Source: Tieghemostelium lacteum | Taxonomy: Eukaryota > Evosea > Eumycetozoa > Dictyosteliales > Raperosteliaceae | DNA length: 64,000 nucleotides | Assembly (NCBI GenBank): GCA_001606155.1 | Contig: LODT01000037.1 | Location: 124,001-188,000, forward strand | Reading direction: 5' to 3' | In this document: in pieces, positions 19,813-31,900 of the stretch | Layout of the letters: every line of letters begins with the position of its first letter | How positions within the stretch are numbered: the first letter of the stretch is position 1 | Program-made: the position numbers and the translations under genes | The notes under the pieces: model-generated | Databases searched by the model: none | What the model was told of the DNA's origin: nothing | What the model saw: the letters and a program-made list of their open reading frames with translations, nothing else

Positions 19813-20991
19813 ATGACAAATAAACTTGTAAACTATTCTTTAGACGTATGTATAGTATATATTAATCACTATTTAAAATTTGTTTACCTAACATGAATCA
19901 TATCCAAGTTAAGAGGTAAAAACACACAGGAAGATGATGATTGGGAAACAGAAGCAGATTTTGTAAATACCAATAATCTTGATAACTCAAAAAAGACAAC
20001 AGTACAACCTCAACCAACAGGAGGAAGTCCTGTAAATTATAGAGCATCAGTAATTGGTAGAGATGTTTTACAAAAATTACAACCGGTGGATAAGGTACCC
20101 ACTGGACCTATAAGTAAGAAGGCACCTGCTAAACCTATGGCTGCTGCTAGTAAACCCACACCACCACCACAACAAACACCACCACCACAACAAAGTTCAA
20201 TTAAATCAGTTACCAATAAATTCTCACAAGTATCAGTTCAAGAAGAACAACCACAACCAAAAGCACCAGTTGCAGTAAACAAGTTTAATAAACCTGTTGA
20301 ACCAATTGCCAAAGCACCAGTTTCTTCTATTGCTAGTAAATTTAATCAACCTCCTGTTCAACAACCAGTTGTTAAAGCACCCGTATCTAAACCAGTTGCT
20401 AAATTCACACCTAAACCAGTTGTTGAGCAACCTAAAGCACCTGTTGTTGCTAAGAAGACTGCTCCACCACCACCAAAGAGAACTGTAGAACCAGAACCAG
20501 AACCAGTTCAAACTTATGATGACCAAAGTTATGATCAATCTTATGACAATAACCAAGGTTATGATCAATCCTATGACAATAACCAAGGTTATGACCAGTC
20601 TTATGACCAATCATACGACAATAACCAAGGATACGATCAATCCTATGATAATAATCAAGGTTATGATGATCAATCTCAACAACAATATGACCAATCTTAT
20701 GACAATCAAGGATATGATGATCAATCTCAACAACACGACCAATCTTATGACAATCAAGGATATGATCAATCCTATGATAATAATCAAGGTTATGATGACC
20801 AATCACAACAATCTCAATACCAACAAGCAGAAGCTCTCTATGATTATACTGGCGAACAAGAAGGTGATCTCTCTTTCTACAAGGGTGATATTATTTATGT
20901 TTATGATACATCTGATGAAAGTGGTTGGTGGACTGGTGAATGTAATGGTGTATCTGGTACTTTCCCATCTAATTTCACTAAATTGATATAA
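19813..20991 (+). CDS. SH3 adaptor with cortactin-like acidic N-terminus (two exons)
   Basis: Exon 1 (19813-19845) encodes MTNKLVNYSLD. After an intron (GTATGT..CACAG), exon 2 (19930-20991) continues EDDDWETEADFVN; total about 364 residues. DDDWETEADFVN closely resembles the N-terminal acidic region of cortactin/HS1 (DDWETDPDFVN), whose DDW motif binds the Arp2/3 complex. Cortactin's tandem 37-residue repeats are absent. In their place are a Pro/Ala/Lys-rich region with PPPPKR-type motifs and a Tyr/Asp/Gln/Asn repeat. The C-terminal 55 residues are a complete SH3 domain (ALYDY, GDLSF, GWWTGE, GTFPSNF). The inferred role is actin-nucleation adaptor at the cell cortex; the Arp2/3 link is inference from the motif. 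Confidence 0.75.
20515..20815 (+). repeat. Tyr-Asp-Gln/Asn codon repeat in SH3 adaptor
   Basis: Imperfect units encode SYDNNQGYDQ about ten times between the proline-rich region and the SH3 domain. This prion-like, tyrosine-spaced composition may support multivalent association or tyrosine phosphorylation. Confidence 0.85.
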
Positions 20992-21412
20992 GAAAAGATA
21001 ATATCAAACAAAACTCCAGTTTGTTAACATTGTTGTTCAAATAGTGTATATTAAAAACAAAAAAAAAAAAGAATAAACACTCTCCTAAGAATTCTTTATA
21101 GATTATTTATTAACTAACACAACAATTAAAAATTGATGTTCAAATCATTTTTAGATCTAATTTTTTTTTTTAATTACAACCATTAATTAATTTTATTAAA
21201 CCATTTCCTCCTCTAAACTTTATTATATAAATTACATTTAAAATTGTATTTTTAGTTTCACATTTAAACCATCTTTTCATTTGTGCCATTCTAATATTAT
21301 AAATCATTAACTTAAATATCTCATTTTTTTAGAAATAATTCTGAAAAATATGTATTTTTTTTTTTTAGTATTAGAAAATTATTATTTTTTGTAATATTAT
21401 TATAACTAGACA
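20992..21412. other. Intergenic, AT-rich
   Basis: 3' flank of the SH3 gene and promoter of the following F-box/LRR-like gene, with T-runs near 21160 and 21357. No other feature is seen. Confidence 0.5.
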
Positions 21413-22927
21413 ATGAACTTTATAAATAATAATGATTTAATATCGAAATCTATATGTAGTGTTGAATTAGATAATATAAATTTACCACAATATATAATAG
21501 AAAAAATACTGTGTATTCTTTTTAACTCAAAGGAATTGAATGGTAAACAAAAAATTTCATTGAATTTGATATCCAAATCGACATTTAACTTTATTTCAAA
21601 AAGTTATTATAATTCACTGAAAATAGATTACTCCATAGGCAATAAACTATCTAAAGTTTTAAAACATTATACTAGTCCATACTGTTCTCTGCAATGTATA
21701 AAACATCTTATCATTTCAGATAACACAGAAAATCAAGATACAAGTAGTCAAGATATTCTAAATTTTTGGATACCAGTATATAAGAAACTAGAGACTCTAG
21801 TAGATAGGAATTCAAAATGGTTATTTGAACAATCATTACCATTTAATGAGGTGTTACCTTGTATCCTTCGAATGGATATTGGATTTAGATCTGAATTGGA
21901 ATTTAGATTAAGAGAACCAACAACACATGATACAGTAGAATTGAAAAAGTTAGGAATTTATATAAGTCATAACAGTGGTTTACTAAATGCTATAAAGTTA
22001 CTCAACATAGTTGGGAATACCATAGAGGATTTGACTGTAACTTTTGATCATTTTCAAGTAACCTTTGAAAATCATGATGTAAAAACATTTAATGAATATT
22101 TTTTTAATATTAGCCATTTTGGTGGAGGTAACCAATTGAAAAGAATCAAATCAACTGTAAATAGCCTACCAACTCCATTTTATTATAATCATTTGGAATC
22201 TCTACAATATTTGGATGTACCAATATTGAATAATGATATATTGGAATTTATTCAACAGAGTAACCAATTGATATCTTTGAAGTGTATAATCAATCAATTG
22301 GCACATCTGAATCAGCTGTTGCCAATTCTAAATAAGAAACCAAATATAAAGAGATTCTCAATGATTAGTCGATATTCAGGGGAGGTTGGTAATCCTCATA
22401 ATGAAGAGTGGGAAAATCTAGATCATATAGAATATATATCAATGAAATCTGACTTTTATTCCATTGATGCAATGTTACAAGCTAACATGGCCAACTCATC
22501 GATTAAAGAGTTGGTACTATTCGAAATTTACTCTAATGAATACTATCCTGAAAAATTAAATGATTTCATCTTTTATGGTCAAGATTCTTTGGAGTATTTA
22601 GAAACTGATTTCAAGAATCTCATTAGTGAGGATTTAGATATAATGTACCCTGTTATCAATGGATGTAAAAACTTAAAAACTATAAAAATCATAGGTACAT
22701 ATGAGATTATGGATGTTCATGTTTTGGGTAATTCACCAAGTTTAGAGAATATTATTATATCCCTACTAGTTAAAAACATTCCTAGAATTCCCAATTTTAA
22801 AATACTTCACACGAAGGAAAAAGGTAAAGATGGTCCTTTTGAAATACACTATATAAGAGGGCAAGAGGAACCACCAACACTACTGAGTAATATTACAAAT
22901 TATATTTCCAAATGGTTAAAGTTTTGA
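21413..22927 (+). CDS. F-box/LRR-like dictyostelid protein
   Basis: Single-exon, 504 residues. The N-terminus (NLPQYIIEKILCILF, SLNLISKSTFNFIS) is F-box-like. It is followed by irregular leucine-rich repeats (LESLQYLDVPILNNDIL, LKCIINQLAHLNQLLPIL). There is no membrane segment or catalytic motif. It belongs to the same broad class as the genes at 11623 and 52412 but is not a recent duplicate of either by eye. A substrate-receptor role in ubiquitination is a family-level guess. Confidence 0.7.
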   Translation: MNFINNNDLISKSICSVELDNINLPQYIIEKILCILFNSKELNGKQKISLNLISKSTFNFISKSYYNSLKIDYSIGNKLSKVLKHYTSPYCSLQCIKHLIISDNTENQDTSSQDILNFWIPVYKKLETLVDRNSKWLFEQSLPFNEVLPCILRMDIGFRSELEFRLREPTTHDTVELKKLGIYISHNSGLLNAIKLLNIVGNTIEDLTVTFDHFQVTFENHDVKTFNEYFFNISHFGGGNQLKRIKSTVNSLPTPFYYNHLESLQYLDVPILNNDILEFIQQSNQLISLKCIINQLAHLNQLLPILNKKPNIKRFSMISRYSGEVGNPHNEEWENLDHIEYISMKSDFYSIDAMLQANMANSSIKELVLFEIYSNEYYPEKLNDFIFYGQDSLEYLETDFKNLISEDLDIMYPVINGCKNLKTIKIIGTYEIMDVHVLGNSPSLENIIISLLVKNIPRIPNFKILHTKEKGKDGPFEIHYIRGQEEPPTLLSNITNYISKWLKF

Positions 22928-22958
22928 ATAAATGTCAACTATTTATCATGTAATTTAA

Positions 22959-25175
22959 TTAATTATTCTTTTTAAGGAACAGTTTTTTGAAATTGAAGTT
23001 CTTTTCACGTTCTTTTAATGCAAAAGTACTTAGGAAAAAGAGGCCAATAAACCATGCCAAAACAATTAGAAACCCTTGATAGACTTCTGGGTAGGTAAAT
23101 GATACACCTTTTAACATGAGATCTCTGAGAACAGCTGCAGCATGTGTAGCTGGTAAGAGATTAGGTATCCATCTGAATTGTATTGGTATACCTTGGAGAG
23201 GCCATAATGTACCTGACATGATAAGTGTTGGGAAATAACATGCCAGTGATAACTGAATTGCCTCAGTTTCGATTTTAGATATACCACTAATCAATAAACC
23301 TAAACTCATACCAACAAACCCATTGAGAATAACCATCAAAAGCACCAGACCTACATCACCTCTAATAGGTATACCAAATCCTAAAATGGATATAAGTAAT
23401 AATATTCCAGCTTGGACACAAAGCAATGCAATATGTCCTAGAAAATGACCCATTATAATCGACCCTGTACTGACATTATATGCAAATAGTCTGTCAAGAC
23501 TACCATCAATTTTCTCACGAACAAAAGATACAGCAGTGATACCTATACTATGTGCAAAGGTAATGAGACCTACGAACCCAGGTGCCAAAAACCACAGGAA
23601 TTTAGCAGTGGCACTTCCAAATATTGCAGGCTCGACTTCCACAGGGTTCATTGAGATATTGAATTTCGAACCCAATTGCTCAAAAGCAGTTTGAAGTTCT
23701 TGTTGTACAAATTGGGTGATTTGGAAATTTGTAAAATCCATGTAGAGTTGTACATTTGATTCGGCCTCTGCTGAAGAATCAGTAGGATCGTTAAGTCTCT
23801 CTGGCCATGCCATAGAGAAGTTTTCAGGAATCTCGATAACACCCCACGTTACACCTAGTTTAACTTGAGCTATTGCCTCCGCCGTACTGTTGTAATAGTG
23901 GAATTGGAATAGACCACTAGATTGCAGATTGGCAATTAAATCAGCTCCCAGATATAAATTTACAGGTGGACCTATACCAAGATCCTGATTGACCACACCG
24001 AAACCCACTTGTTTTGGTGTACCGCCTATAAAGAGGAAATATAAAACAATTTGAAAAGTTGGTGAAAACAATTCAAAAAACAGTACAATTTTGTTTCTGA
24101 GAATCTGTATGAGTTTACGTTTACCTATTGCTAGAATATGCTTAGTTTTAGTAACTACATGAAATGGAGATTTATCAGATTTTATATAGGGTTTCTCTTC
24201 CATCAACAATGGATTATGTTCATCAATATTCATAATATCATTATAGGTATTATTCAAAGAGTTTTCATTATTAATGTTAAGATTATTATTACTATCTAGA
24301 ATTATAGAAGAAAGATCTGAATTCTCCTCTTGAGATACATAAGGTGGTAGATTATTATTATTATTGTTACTATTATTGTTGTAATTGGTTGGTTGTGTAT
24401 AATTTGATTTTGAAATTATGAGATCTAGAGTCTTTGATTCATCAGCTCTACAAATTTGAAGAAAAACATCTTCTAGAGTTGGTGCATCATATTTTTGAAT
24501 GAGATATTCAGGTTCACCATTTTCAAGAATTTTACCATTTCTCATGAGAAATACTTTATCTGCGACTCTAGCCTCTTCAATATAGTGAGTAGTAATAATT
24601 ACAGTGACACCAGTAGCAGAGATATCTTTAAGATGGTTGATAACCAAAGTTCTAAGTAATGGGTCTAACCCAACAGTAGGTTCATCTAATATACACAATT
24701 TAGGTGAATGCAACAAGGCAATTGCCAAAGACACACGTCTCTTTTGACCACCAGATAGACTACCAACAATTCTGTTCATTGGTGGTAAATCAAGTAACTT
24801 TATCATCTGTTGTTTTCTCTCTTGAAAATGCTCTTTTGACATGTTATGTAAAGTTGCAAAGAACTGAAGTGTCTCTTCTATTGTGATATCAGTGTACAGT
24901 GCATTCTCTTGTGGTGCATATCCTACTAAAGATCCAGGTACAGTCAATACACTGGAATAAGGTTCCATTCCAAATACTCTAACCTCTCCACTATCAGGAA
25001 CCAATCTACCTAGTATAATCTTTAAGAGTGTGGTTTTTCCACACCCTGATGCACCAACTAAAGCATTGATGGTACCTTTCTTTATATTTAAATTGAGGTT
25101 TTCAATTACTTTGGAACTGCCATAACTTCTATTCACATTTATCAGTTGAATAGCTAATTCACTATTCACTTCCAT
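22959..25175 (-). CDS. ABC half-transporter, ABCH/ABCG20-like
   Basis: Single-exon, 738 residues. The nucleotide-binding domain is N-terminal and complete: Walker A GASGCGKTT (41-49), Q-loop Gln89, signature LSGGQ (140-144), Walker B CILDEP (161-166) and switch His197. A low-complexity Asn linker (about 265-345) follows, then an ABC-2 permease half with a large extracellular loop and a cluster of about five membrane segments at the end. PTVGLDPLLR and VIITTHYIEEAR strongly recall insect ABCH and dictyostelid abcG20/abcG23-type proteins rather than classical ABCG. It probably dimerises to export lipids or hydrophobic compounds. Convergent with the F-box/LRR-like gene, 31 bases apart. Confidence 0.88.
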   Translation of the reverse strand: MEVNSELAIQLINVNRSYGSSKVIENLNLNIKKGTINALVGASGCGKTTLLKIILGRLVPDSGEVRVFGMEPYSSVLTVPGSLVGYAPQENALYTDITIEETLQFFATLHNMSKEHFQERKQQMIKLLDLPPMNRIVGSLSGGQKRRVSLAIALLHSPKLCILDEPTVGLDPLLRTLVINHLKDISATGVTVIITTHYIEEARVADKVFLMRNGKILENGEPEYLIQKYDAPTLEDVFLQICRADESKTLDLIISKSNYTQPTNYNNNSNNNNNNLPPYVSQEENSDLSSIILDSNNNLNINNENSLNNTYNDIMNIDEHNPLLMEEKPYIKSDKSPFHVVTKTKHILAIGKRKLIQILRNKIVLFFELFSPTFQIVLYFLFIGGTPKQVGFGVVNQDLGIGPPVNLYLGADLIANLQSSGLFQFHYYNSTAEAIAQVKLGVTWGVIEIPENFSMAWPERLNDPTDSSAEAESNVQLYMDFTNFQITQFVQQELQTAFEQLGSKFNISMNPVEVEPAIFGSATAKFLWFLAPGFVGLITFAHSIGITAVSFVREKIDGSLDRLFAYNVSTGSIIMGHFLGHIALLCVQAGILLLISILGFGIPIRGDVGLVLLMVILNGFVGMSLGLLISGISKIETEAIQLSLACYFPTLIMSGTLWPLQGIPIQFRWIPNLLPATHAAAVLRDLMLKGVSFTYPEVYQGFLIVLAWFIGLFFLSTFALKEREKNFNFKKLFLKKNN

Positions 25176-25374
25176 TTCTTTGAAATAAAATTACTAAATA
25201 CTAACCACACAAACTCCTGATATAGTATATTAAAGTGTTGGATTTTTAATTAACAAATTCAAAAAAAAAAATTTGTGTTTTGGTGTGAGTGGAGATGAGA
25301 TAGTTCCAACGATCTAAATAGAAATTTTCATTTTTTATTTTTTTATTATTATTTAAAAATTTTTCTCGAGAAAA

Positions 25375-25713
25375 ATGAGTAGTAGTAATACAAGTAATAA
25401 TGTAAATACAGGTATTTATAGGTTTTGTTGAATAATATTCATTATAATGTGATATTAATGATTATATGATTAAAAAGGATTAGAGAATTGGAAGAGAATT
25501 AATGCAAAATGGAGAGAGGCAATGAATACTACACAGACTACTAGTACCGATTCTACAGATAACAATAACAATAACATTAACAGATATCCATCAGTAGATG
25601 GTCTAGTAATTACAGAGGAATTTTTAAATAAAGGAGGTGCATTTACAAAACGAGTACCTCTACCTGATTTAGTTTCAATTTTAGCTGAGGAATGGGAAAC
25701 TGAAGATAACTAA
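25375..25713 (+). CDS. Small conserved-looking protein, 88 residues (two exons)
   Basis: Exon 1 (25375-25411) and exon 2 (25484-25713) join in phase across a GTATTT..TTAG intron. The product opens with Ser/Asn-rich residues, then ENWKRINAKWREAM, an Asn run, and a C-terminal module with LVITEEFLNKGG, TKRVPLPDLV and EEWETED. The compact C-terminus looks folded and may be conserved, but I do not recognise it. It lies 200 bases upstream of the PRP8 gene on the same strand. Confidence 0.6.
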
Positions 25714-25913
25714 TATAAACCACCTTTCACAATGTACATTATATATATTTCACAAATTACAATTAAAAACTCTGACCGATTAGAGGCATTTGTAAATAAA
25801 TCATAGTTCACAACATGAAATTTTCATTTCTGTTATTGAAAATCAAAAAATGATATTCATCGCTAATTTTTTGAATTTTTTTTTATTTTTAAATTTTTCG
25901 ATAAAGTGGAAAC

Positions 25914-28900
25914 ATGACTGATGTGACCCCAATGTCAGATGACAAACTTTTAGAAAAATGTAAGTAATCGAGTTAGGTTTGAATACATTGTAAATATACT
26001 AATAATATATAATTGAAAATTAGCTAAAAAATGGATACAATTAAATAATAAGAGATACAGTGAAAAGAGGAAATTTGGATTTGTAGATGCTCAAAAAGAG
26101 GATTTACCAGCAGAGTTGTTGAGAAAGATTATTAAGGATCATGGTGACATGTCAAATAGAAAATTTAAACAGGATAAGAGAGTATATTTAGGAGCATTAA
26201 AGTATATGCCTCATGCAGTTTTGAAACTGCTAGAGAATATGCCTATGCCTTGGGAACAGGTTAGAAACGTAAAGGTACTCTATCATATAAGTGGTGCTAT
26301 AACATTTGTGAATGAGATACCATTGGTTATCGAACCTGTGTATGTCGCACAGTGGGGAAGTATGTGGGTTACAATGAAAAGAGAGAAGAGAGATCGTAGA
26401 CATTTTAAGAGAATAAAGTTCCCTTTGTTTGATGATGAGGAACCACCTCTTGACTACCAGGACAATATATTTGGGTGCGAGGTTGAGGATTCAATTCAAA
26501 TGGATTTGGACCCTGAAGATGACCAAGCTGTCATTGACTGGTTCTACGATAGTAGACCTCTGATGAGAGACCAAAGATATGTCAATGGACCTTCCTATAA
26601 ACGATGGAGACTGGATTTACCTATAATGTCCACTCTCTTTCGTATTGCAAGTCCATTACTCTCTGATCTTACTGATCCTAACCATTTCTACCTATTTGAT
26701 GATCAATCGTTCATGACTGCTAAGGCTTTGAATATGGCTATTCCAGGAGGCCCCAAATTCGAGCCTCTATTTAAAGACACTAACATGGACCTTGACGAAG
26801 ACTGGAATGAGTTTAATGACATTAACAAACTCATTATTCGTCACAAAATCAGAACAGAGTATAAAATTGCATTTCCTTATCTGTACAATAACAGACCTAG
26901 ACAAGTACACACTCCACATTACCATTCCCCCAATAGTTGCTATATAAAATCAAATGATCCTGATCTTCCAGGATTCTATTTTGATCCACTTTTGGAACCT
27001 ATTCCATCGTATAAAACAGCTGGAAATTACACTTCGAATGCAAATAGTGAAATTGGTGAAGATGATGATGAATTTACTCTTCCTGATCATGTAGAGCCTC
27101 TGCTAAATGGCTATGAATTGGATTCTCTGAATACTCCAAGTGGTATTCGTTTATATTGGGCTAATAAACCATTTAATACTCGTTCTGGTAGAACCAGAAG
27201 AGCTGAAGATATACCATTGGTTAAGACTTGGTATCAGGAACATTGCCCTCCTAAACATCCTGTGAAGGTTCGTGTCAGTTACCAGAAACTTTTGAAATGT
27301 CATGTATTGAACCAACTCCATCACAGACCTCCCAAATCAGTCAACAAAAAGAACCTCTTTAAAGCACTTAAACAAACCAAGTTCTTCCAAACCACTGAAA
27401 TTGATTGGGTGGAAGCTGGTCTCCAAATATGCAGACAAGGTTACAATATGCTAAATCTACTCATTCACAGAAAGAACCTAAACTACCTTCATTTAGACTA
27501 CAATTTCTATCTTAAACCCATCAAAACCCTCACAACTAAAGAGAGAAAGAAATCAAGATTTGGTAATGCATTCCATCTCTGTAGAGAGATTCTCAGACTT
27601 ACCAAACTCGTTGTAGACACCCATGTTAAATTCAGATTGGGATCTGCTGAGGCTTTTCAGCTTGCCGATGGTCTACAATATCTTTTCAGCCATCTAGGTC
27701 TCCTAACTGGTATGTACAAGTACAAGTACAGATTGATGCGACAGATACGTATGTGCAAGGACTTGAAACATCTCATCTACTACCGTTTCAATACTGGTGC
27801 TGTTGGTAAAGGTCCTGGATGTGGGTTCTGGGCTCCAATGTGGAGAGTTTGGATATTCTTCTTAAGAGGCATTGTGCCTCTTCTAGAGAGATGGCTGGGT
27901 AATTTGTTGGCTAGACAATTTGAAGGTCGTCAACAAACCGTTGCAAAGACTATAACAAAACAACGTGTGGAGTCTGACTATAACATTGAATTACGTGCTG
28001 CTGTAATGCATGATATTTTAGATAGAATGCCAGAAGGTGTAAGAGCTAACAAATCCAAAGTTATTCTACAACATTTATCAGAATCTTGGAGATGTTGGAA
28101 AGCTAATATTCCATGGAAGGTCCCTGGATTGCCTGTGCCTATTGAGAATATGATTCTTCGTTATGTCAAGGCTAAAGCTGATTGGTGGACAAATGTTAGT
28201 CATTACCAGAGAGAACGTATCAAGAGAGGTGCTACCATTGACAAGACAGCTTGTAAGAAGAATCTAGGTCGTTTGACTAGACTTTGGTTGAAGGCTGAAC
28301 AAGAGAGACAACATAACTATCTAAAAGACGGTCCATATATAAGTGGTGAGGAAGGTGTTGCAATCTATACTACCACAGTTCACTGGTTGGAGAAAAGAAG
28401 ATTCTCAGCAATTCCATTTCCACAGACTTCCTATAAACATGATATCAAGATTCTCACACTGGCATTAGAGAGATTGAAGGAAGCCTATAGTGTAAAATCA
28501 AGATTGAACCAAAGTCAACGTCAAGAACTGGCATTGATTGAACAAGCTTATGATAATCCTCATGATGCTTTGGCAACTATCAAAAGACATTTACTTACTT
28601 TGAGAACATTCAAAGAGGTAAAGATTGAATTTATGGATCTTTATAGTCATTTAGTACCTGTTTATGATGTAGATCCATTGGAGAAGCTAACTGACGCCTA
28701 TTTGGATCAGTATCTGTGGTATGAAGCTGACAAGAGACAATTGTTCCCTAACTGGGTGAAACCATCAGATAACGAACCTCCACCAGTCCTCATTCACAAG
28801 TGGTGTCAGGGTATCAACAATCTTGATGAGATTTGGGAGACTGCCAATGGTGAGTGTTTGGTACTCATGGAGACACAGTTCAGTAAGGTCTATGAGAAGA

Positions 28901-31900
28901 TTGATATCACATTACTCAATAGACTCTTACATTTGATTGTCGATCAGAATATTGCAGATTACATGTCTGGTAAGAACAATGTAGTTATAAACTTCAAGGA
29001 TATGAATCATCAGAATGGATATGGTTTAATTAGAGGTTTACAATTTGCCAGTTTCATCTTCCAATACTATGGTTTAATTCTGGATTTGTTGGTTCTTGGT
29101 TTGAACAGAGCTTCTGAGATTGCAGGTCCACCTAATTTACCAAACACATTTTTAACCTATAAAGACGTTGAGACTGAAACTCGACATCCTATCAGACTCT
29201 ATCAACGTTATGTAGATAGAATTCATGTACTCTACAAATTCACACAAGAAGAGGCTAGAGAACTCATTCAAAAATACATGTCAGAACATCCAGATCCCAA
29301 CAATGAAAATGTTGTTGGATACAATAACAAAAAATGTTGGCCTAGAGACTGCAGAATGAGACTCATGAAGCATGATGTCAACCTGGGAAGAGCCGTGTTT
29401 TGGAATGTCAAAAACCGTCTACCGCGATCCATGACCACCATCGAATGGGAGGACAGCTTTGTCTCCGTGTACAGTAAAGATAATCCTAATCTCTTAATGG
29501 CAATGTGTGGTTTCGATATTAGAATTCTACCAAAATGTCGTACTACTACAGACCAGATTGTACCTAATGATGCTGTTTGGTCACTACAGAATGTAAATAC
29601 TCGTGAGAGAACTGCACAGGCTTTCTTGAGAGTTGATCAAGATTCTCAAGAGAGATTTGAGAATCGTATACGTATGATTCTTATGGCTTCTGGTAGTACA
29701 ACATTTACAAAGATTGTTAATAAGTGGAATACATCTTTAATTGGTTTGATGACTTATTTCCGTGAAGCTGTTGTATCAACTAAAGAAATGTTAGATTTGT
29801 TAGTTCGTTCTGAAAATAAGATTCAAACTCGTGTGAAAATTGGGTTGAATTCAAAGATGCCAAATAGATTCCCTCCAGTTGTTTTCTATACTCCTAAGGA
29901 GTTGGGTGGGTTAGGTATGCTTTCTATGGGACATGTATTGATACCTCAGTCTGATTTGAAGTACAGTAGACAGACTGATACAGGTATTACTCATTTCACA
30001 TCAGGTATGTCACATGACGAAGACCAGTTGATTCCAAATCTCTACCGTTACATTCAACCTTGGGAGCAAGAGATTAAGGACTCTCAACGTGTATGGGCTG
30101 AATACGCACTCAAATATGAAGAAGCCAAAGCACAAAACAAGAATCTTACACTTGAAGATCTTGAAGACTCCTGGGATAGAGGTATACCAAGAATCAATAC
30201 ACTCTTCCAGAAATCCAGACACACTTTAGCCTATGATAAAGGATGGAGACTTAGAACTGATTGGAAGCAATATCAAGTACTCAAACTCAACCCATTCTGG
30301 TGGACAAACCAAAGACATGACGGTAAACTCTGGAATTTGAATAACTACAGATCAGATATGATTCAAGCTCTCGGTGGTGTCGAAGGTATTCTCGAACATA
30401 CTCTCTTCAAAGGCACCTATTTTGTAACTTGGGAAGGTCTATTCTGGGAGAAAGCTTCTGGTTTCGAAGAATCAATGAAATATAAGAAACTTACTCATGC
30501 ACAACGTTCAGGTCTTAACCAGATTCCAAATAGACGTTTCACACTATGGTGGTCTCCAACCATCAATAGAAAGAACGTCTATATAGGTTTCCAAGTTCAG
30601 TTAGATCTCACTGGTATATTCATGCACGGTAAGATCCCAACACTCAAAATCTCACTTATTCAAATATTCCGTGCACATTTGTGGCAAAAGATTCATGAAT
30701 CTATTGTAATGGATCTCTGTCAAGTCTTTGATCAGGAATTGGATACCTTGGAAATCTCAGTTGTCAACAAAGAGGCTATTCATCCTAGAAAATCTTACAA
30801 GATGAATTCATCATGCGCTGATATTCTCCTTAGAGCCACTCATAAATGGCAAGTTTCCAAACCATCTCTACTCAATGAAAATCGTGACACCTTTGAAGGT
30901 GCAATCACACAATATTGGTTGGATATCCAGTTGAAGTGGGGTGACTTTGACAGTCATGACATTGAGAGATACTCTCGTGCCAAGTATCTAGATTACACCA
31001 GCGATTCCATGTCTCTGTATCCATCCCCCACCGGGTGTCTTATAGGTCTCGATCTAGCATACAACATCTATTCAGCCTTTGGAAACTGGTTCTTGGGTGT
31101 TAAACCTCTCGTCCAGAAAGCAATGGCAAAGATTATCAAATCCAATCCTGCTTTATATGTCCTGAGAGAACGTATTAGAAAAGGTCTGCAATTGTACAGT
31201 TCTGAGCCTACCGAACCTCATTTATCCAGTCAAAACTATGGTGAGTTGTTTAGTAACAAAACTATCTGGTTCATTGATGATTCCAATGTCTATCGTGTTA
31301 CTGTACATCAGACATTCGAAGGTAACTTAACAACCAAACCCATCAATGGAGGTATATTCATTTTCAATCCCCGTACAGGTCAACTATTCCTCAAGATTAT
31401 TCACACCTCTGTGTGGGAGGGTCAGAAACGTCTCGCACAATTAGCCAAATGGAAGACTGCAGAAGAAGTAGCAGCACTCATCAGATCACTTCCAGTTGAA
31501 GAACAGCCTAAACAGGTTATTGCAACTAGAAAAGGTCTTATGGACCCTCTGGAAGTCCATTTACTAGATTTCCCAAATATCGTCATTCAAGGCAGTGAAC
31601 TTCAATTACCATTCCAAGAGTGTTTGAAAATGGAGAAATTTGGTGACCTTATTCTAAAAGCTACTGAACCTAAGATGCTTCTATTCAATCTCTTTGATGA
31701 CTGGTTGAATACCATCAATAGTTTTACAGCTTTCAGTCGTTTGATTCTTATCCTTCGTGCTATGCATGTGAATATGGAGCGTACTAAAATCATTTTGAAA
31801 CCTGATAGAAATACAGTAACTCAACCTCACCATATATGGCCTACTTTGTCACCTGATGAGTGGGTTAAGGTTGAAGTTTCTCTTAAGGACCTCATTTTAG

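Noticed and set aside
23660-23680. TTTCGAACCCAATTG-type sequence considered as a tRNA B box
   Set aside because: It lies in the ABC transporter coding sequence with no A box or cloverleaf around it.
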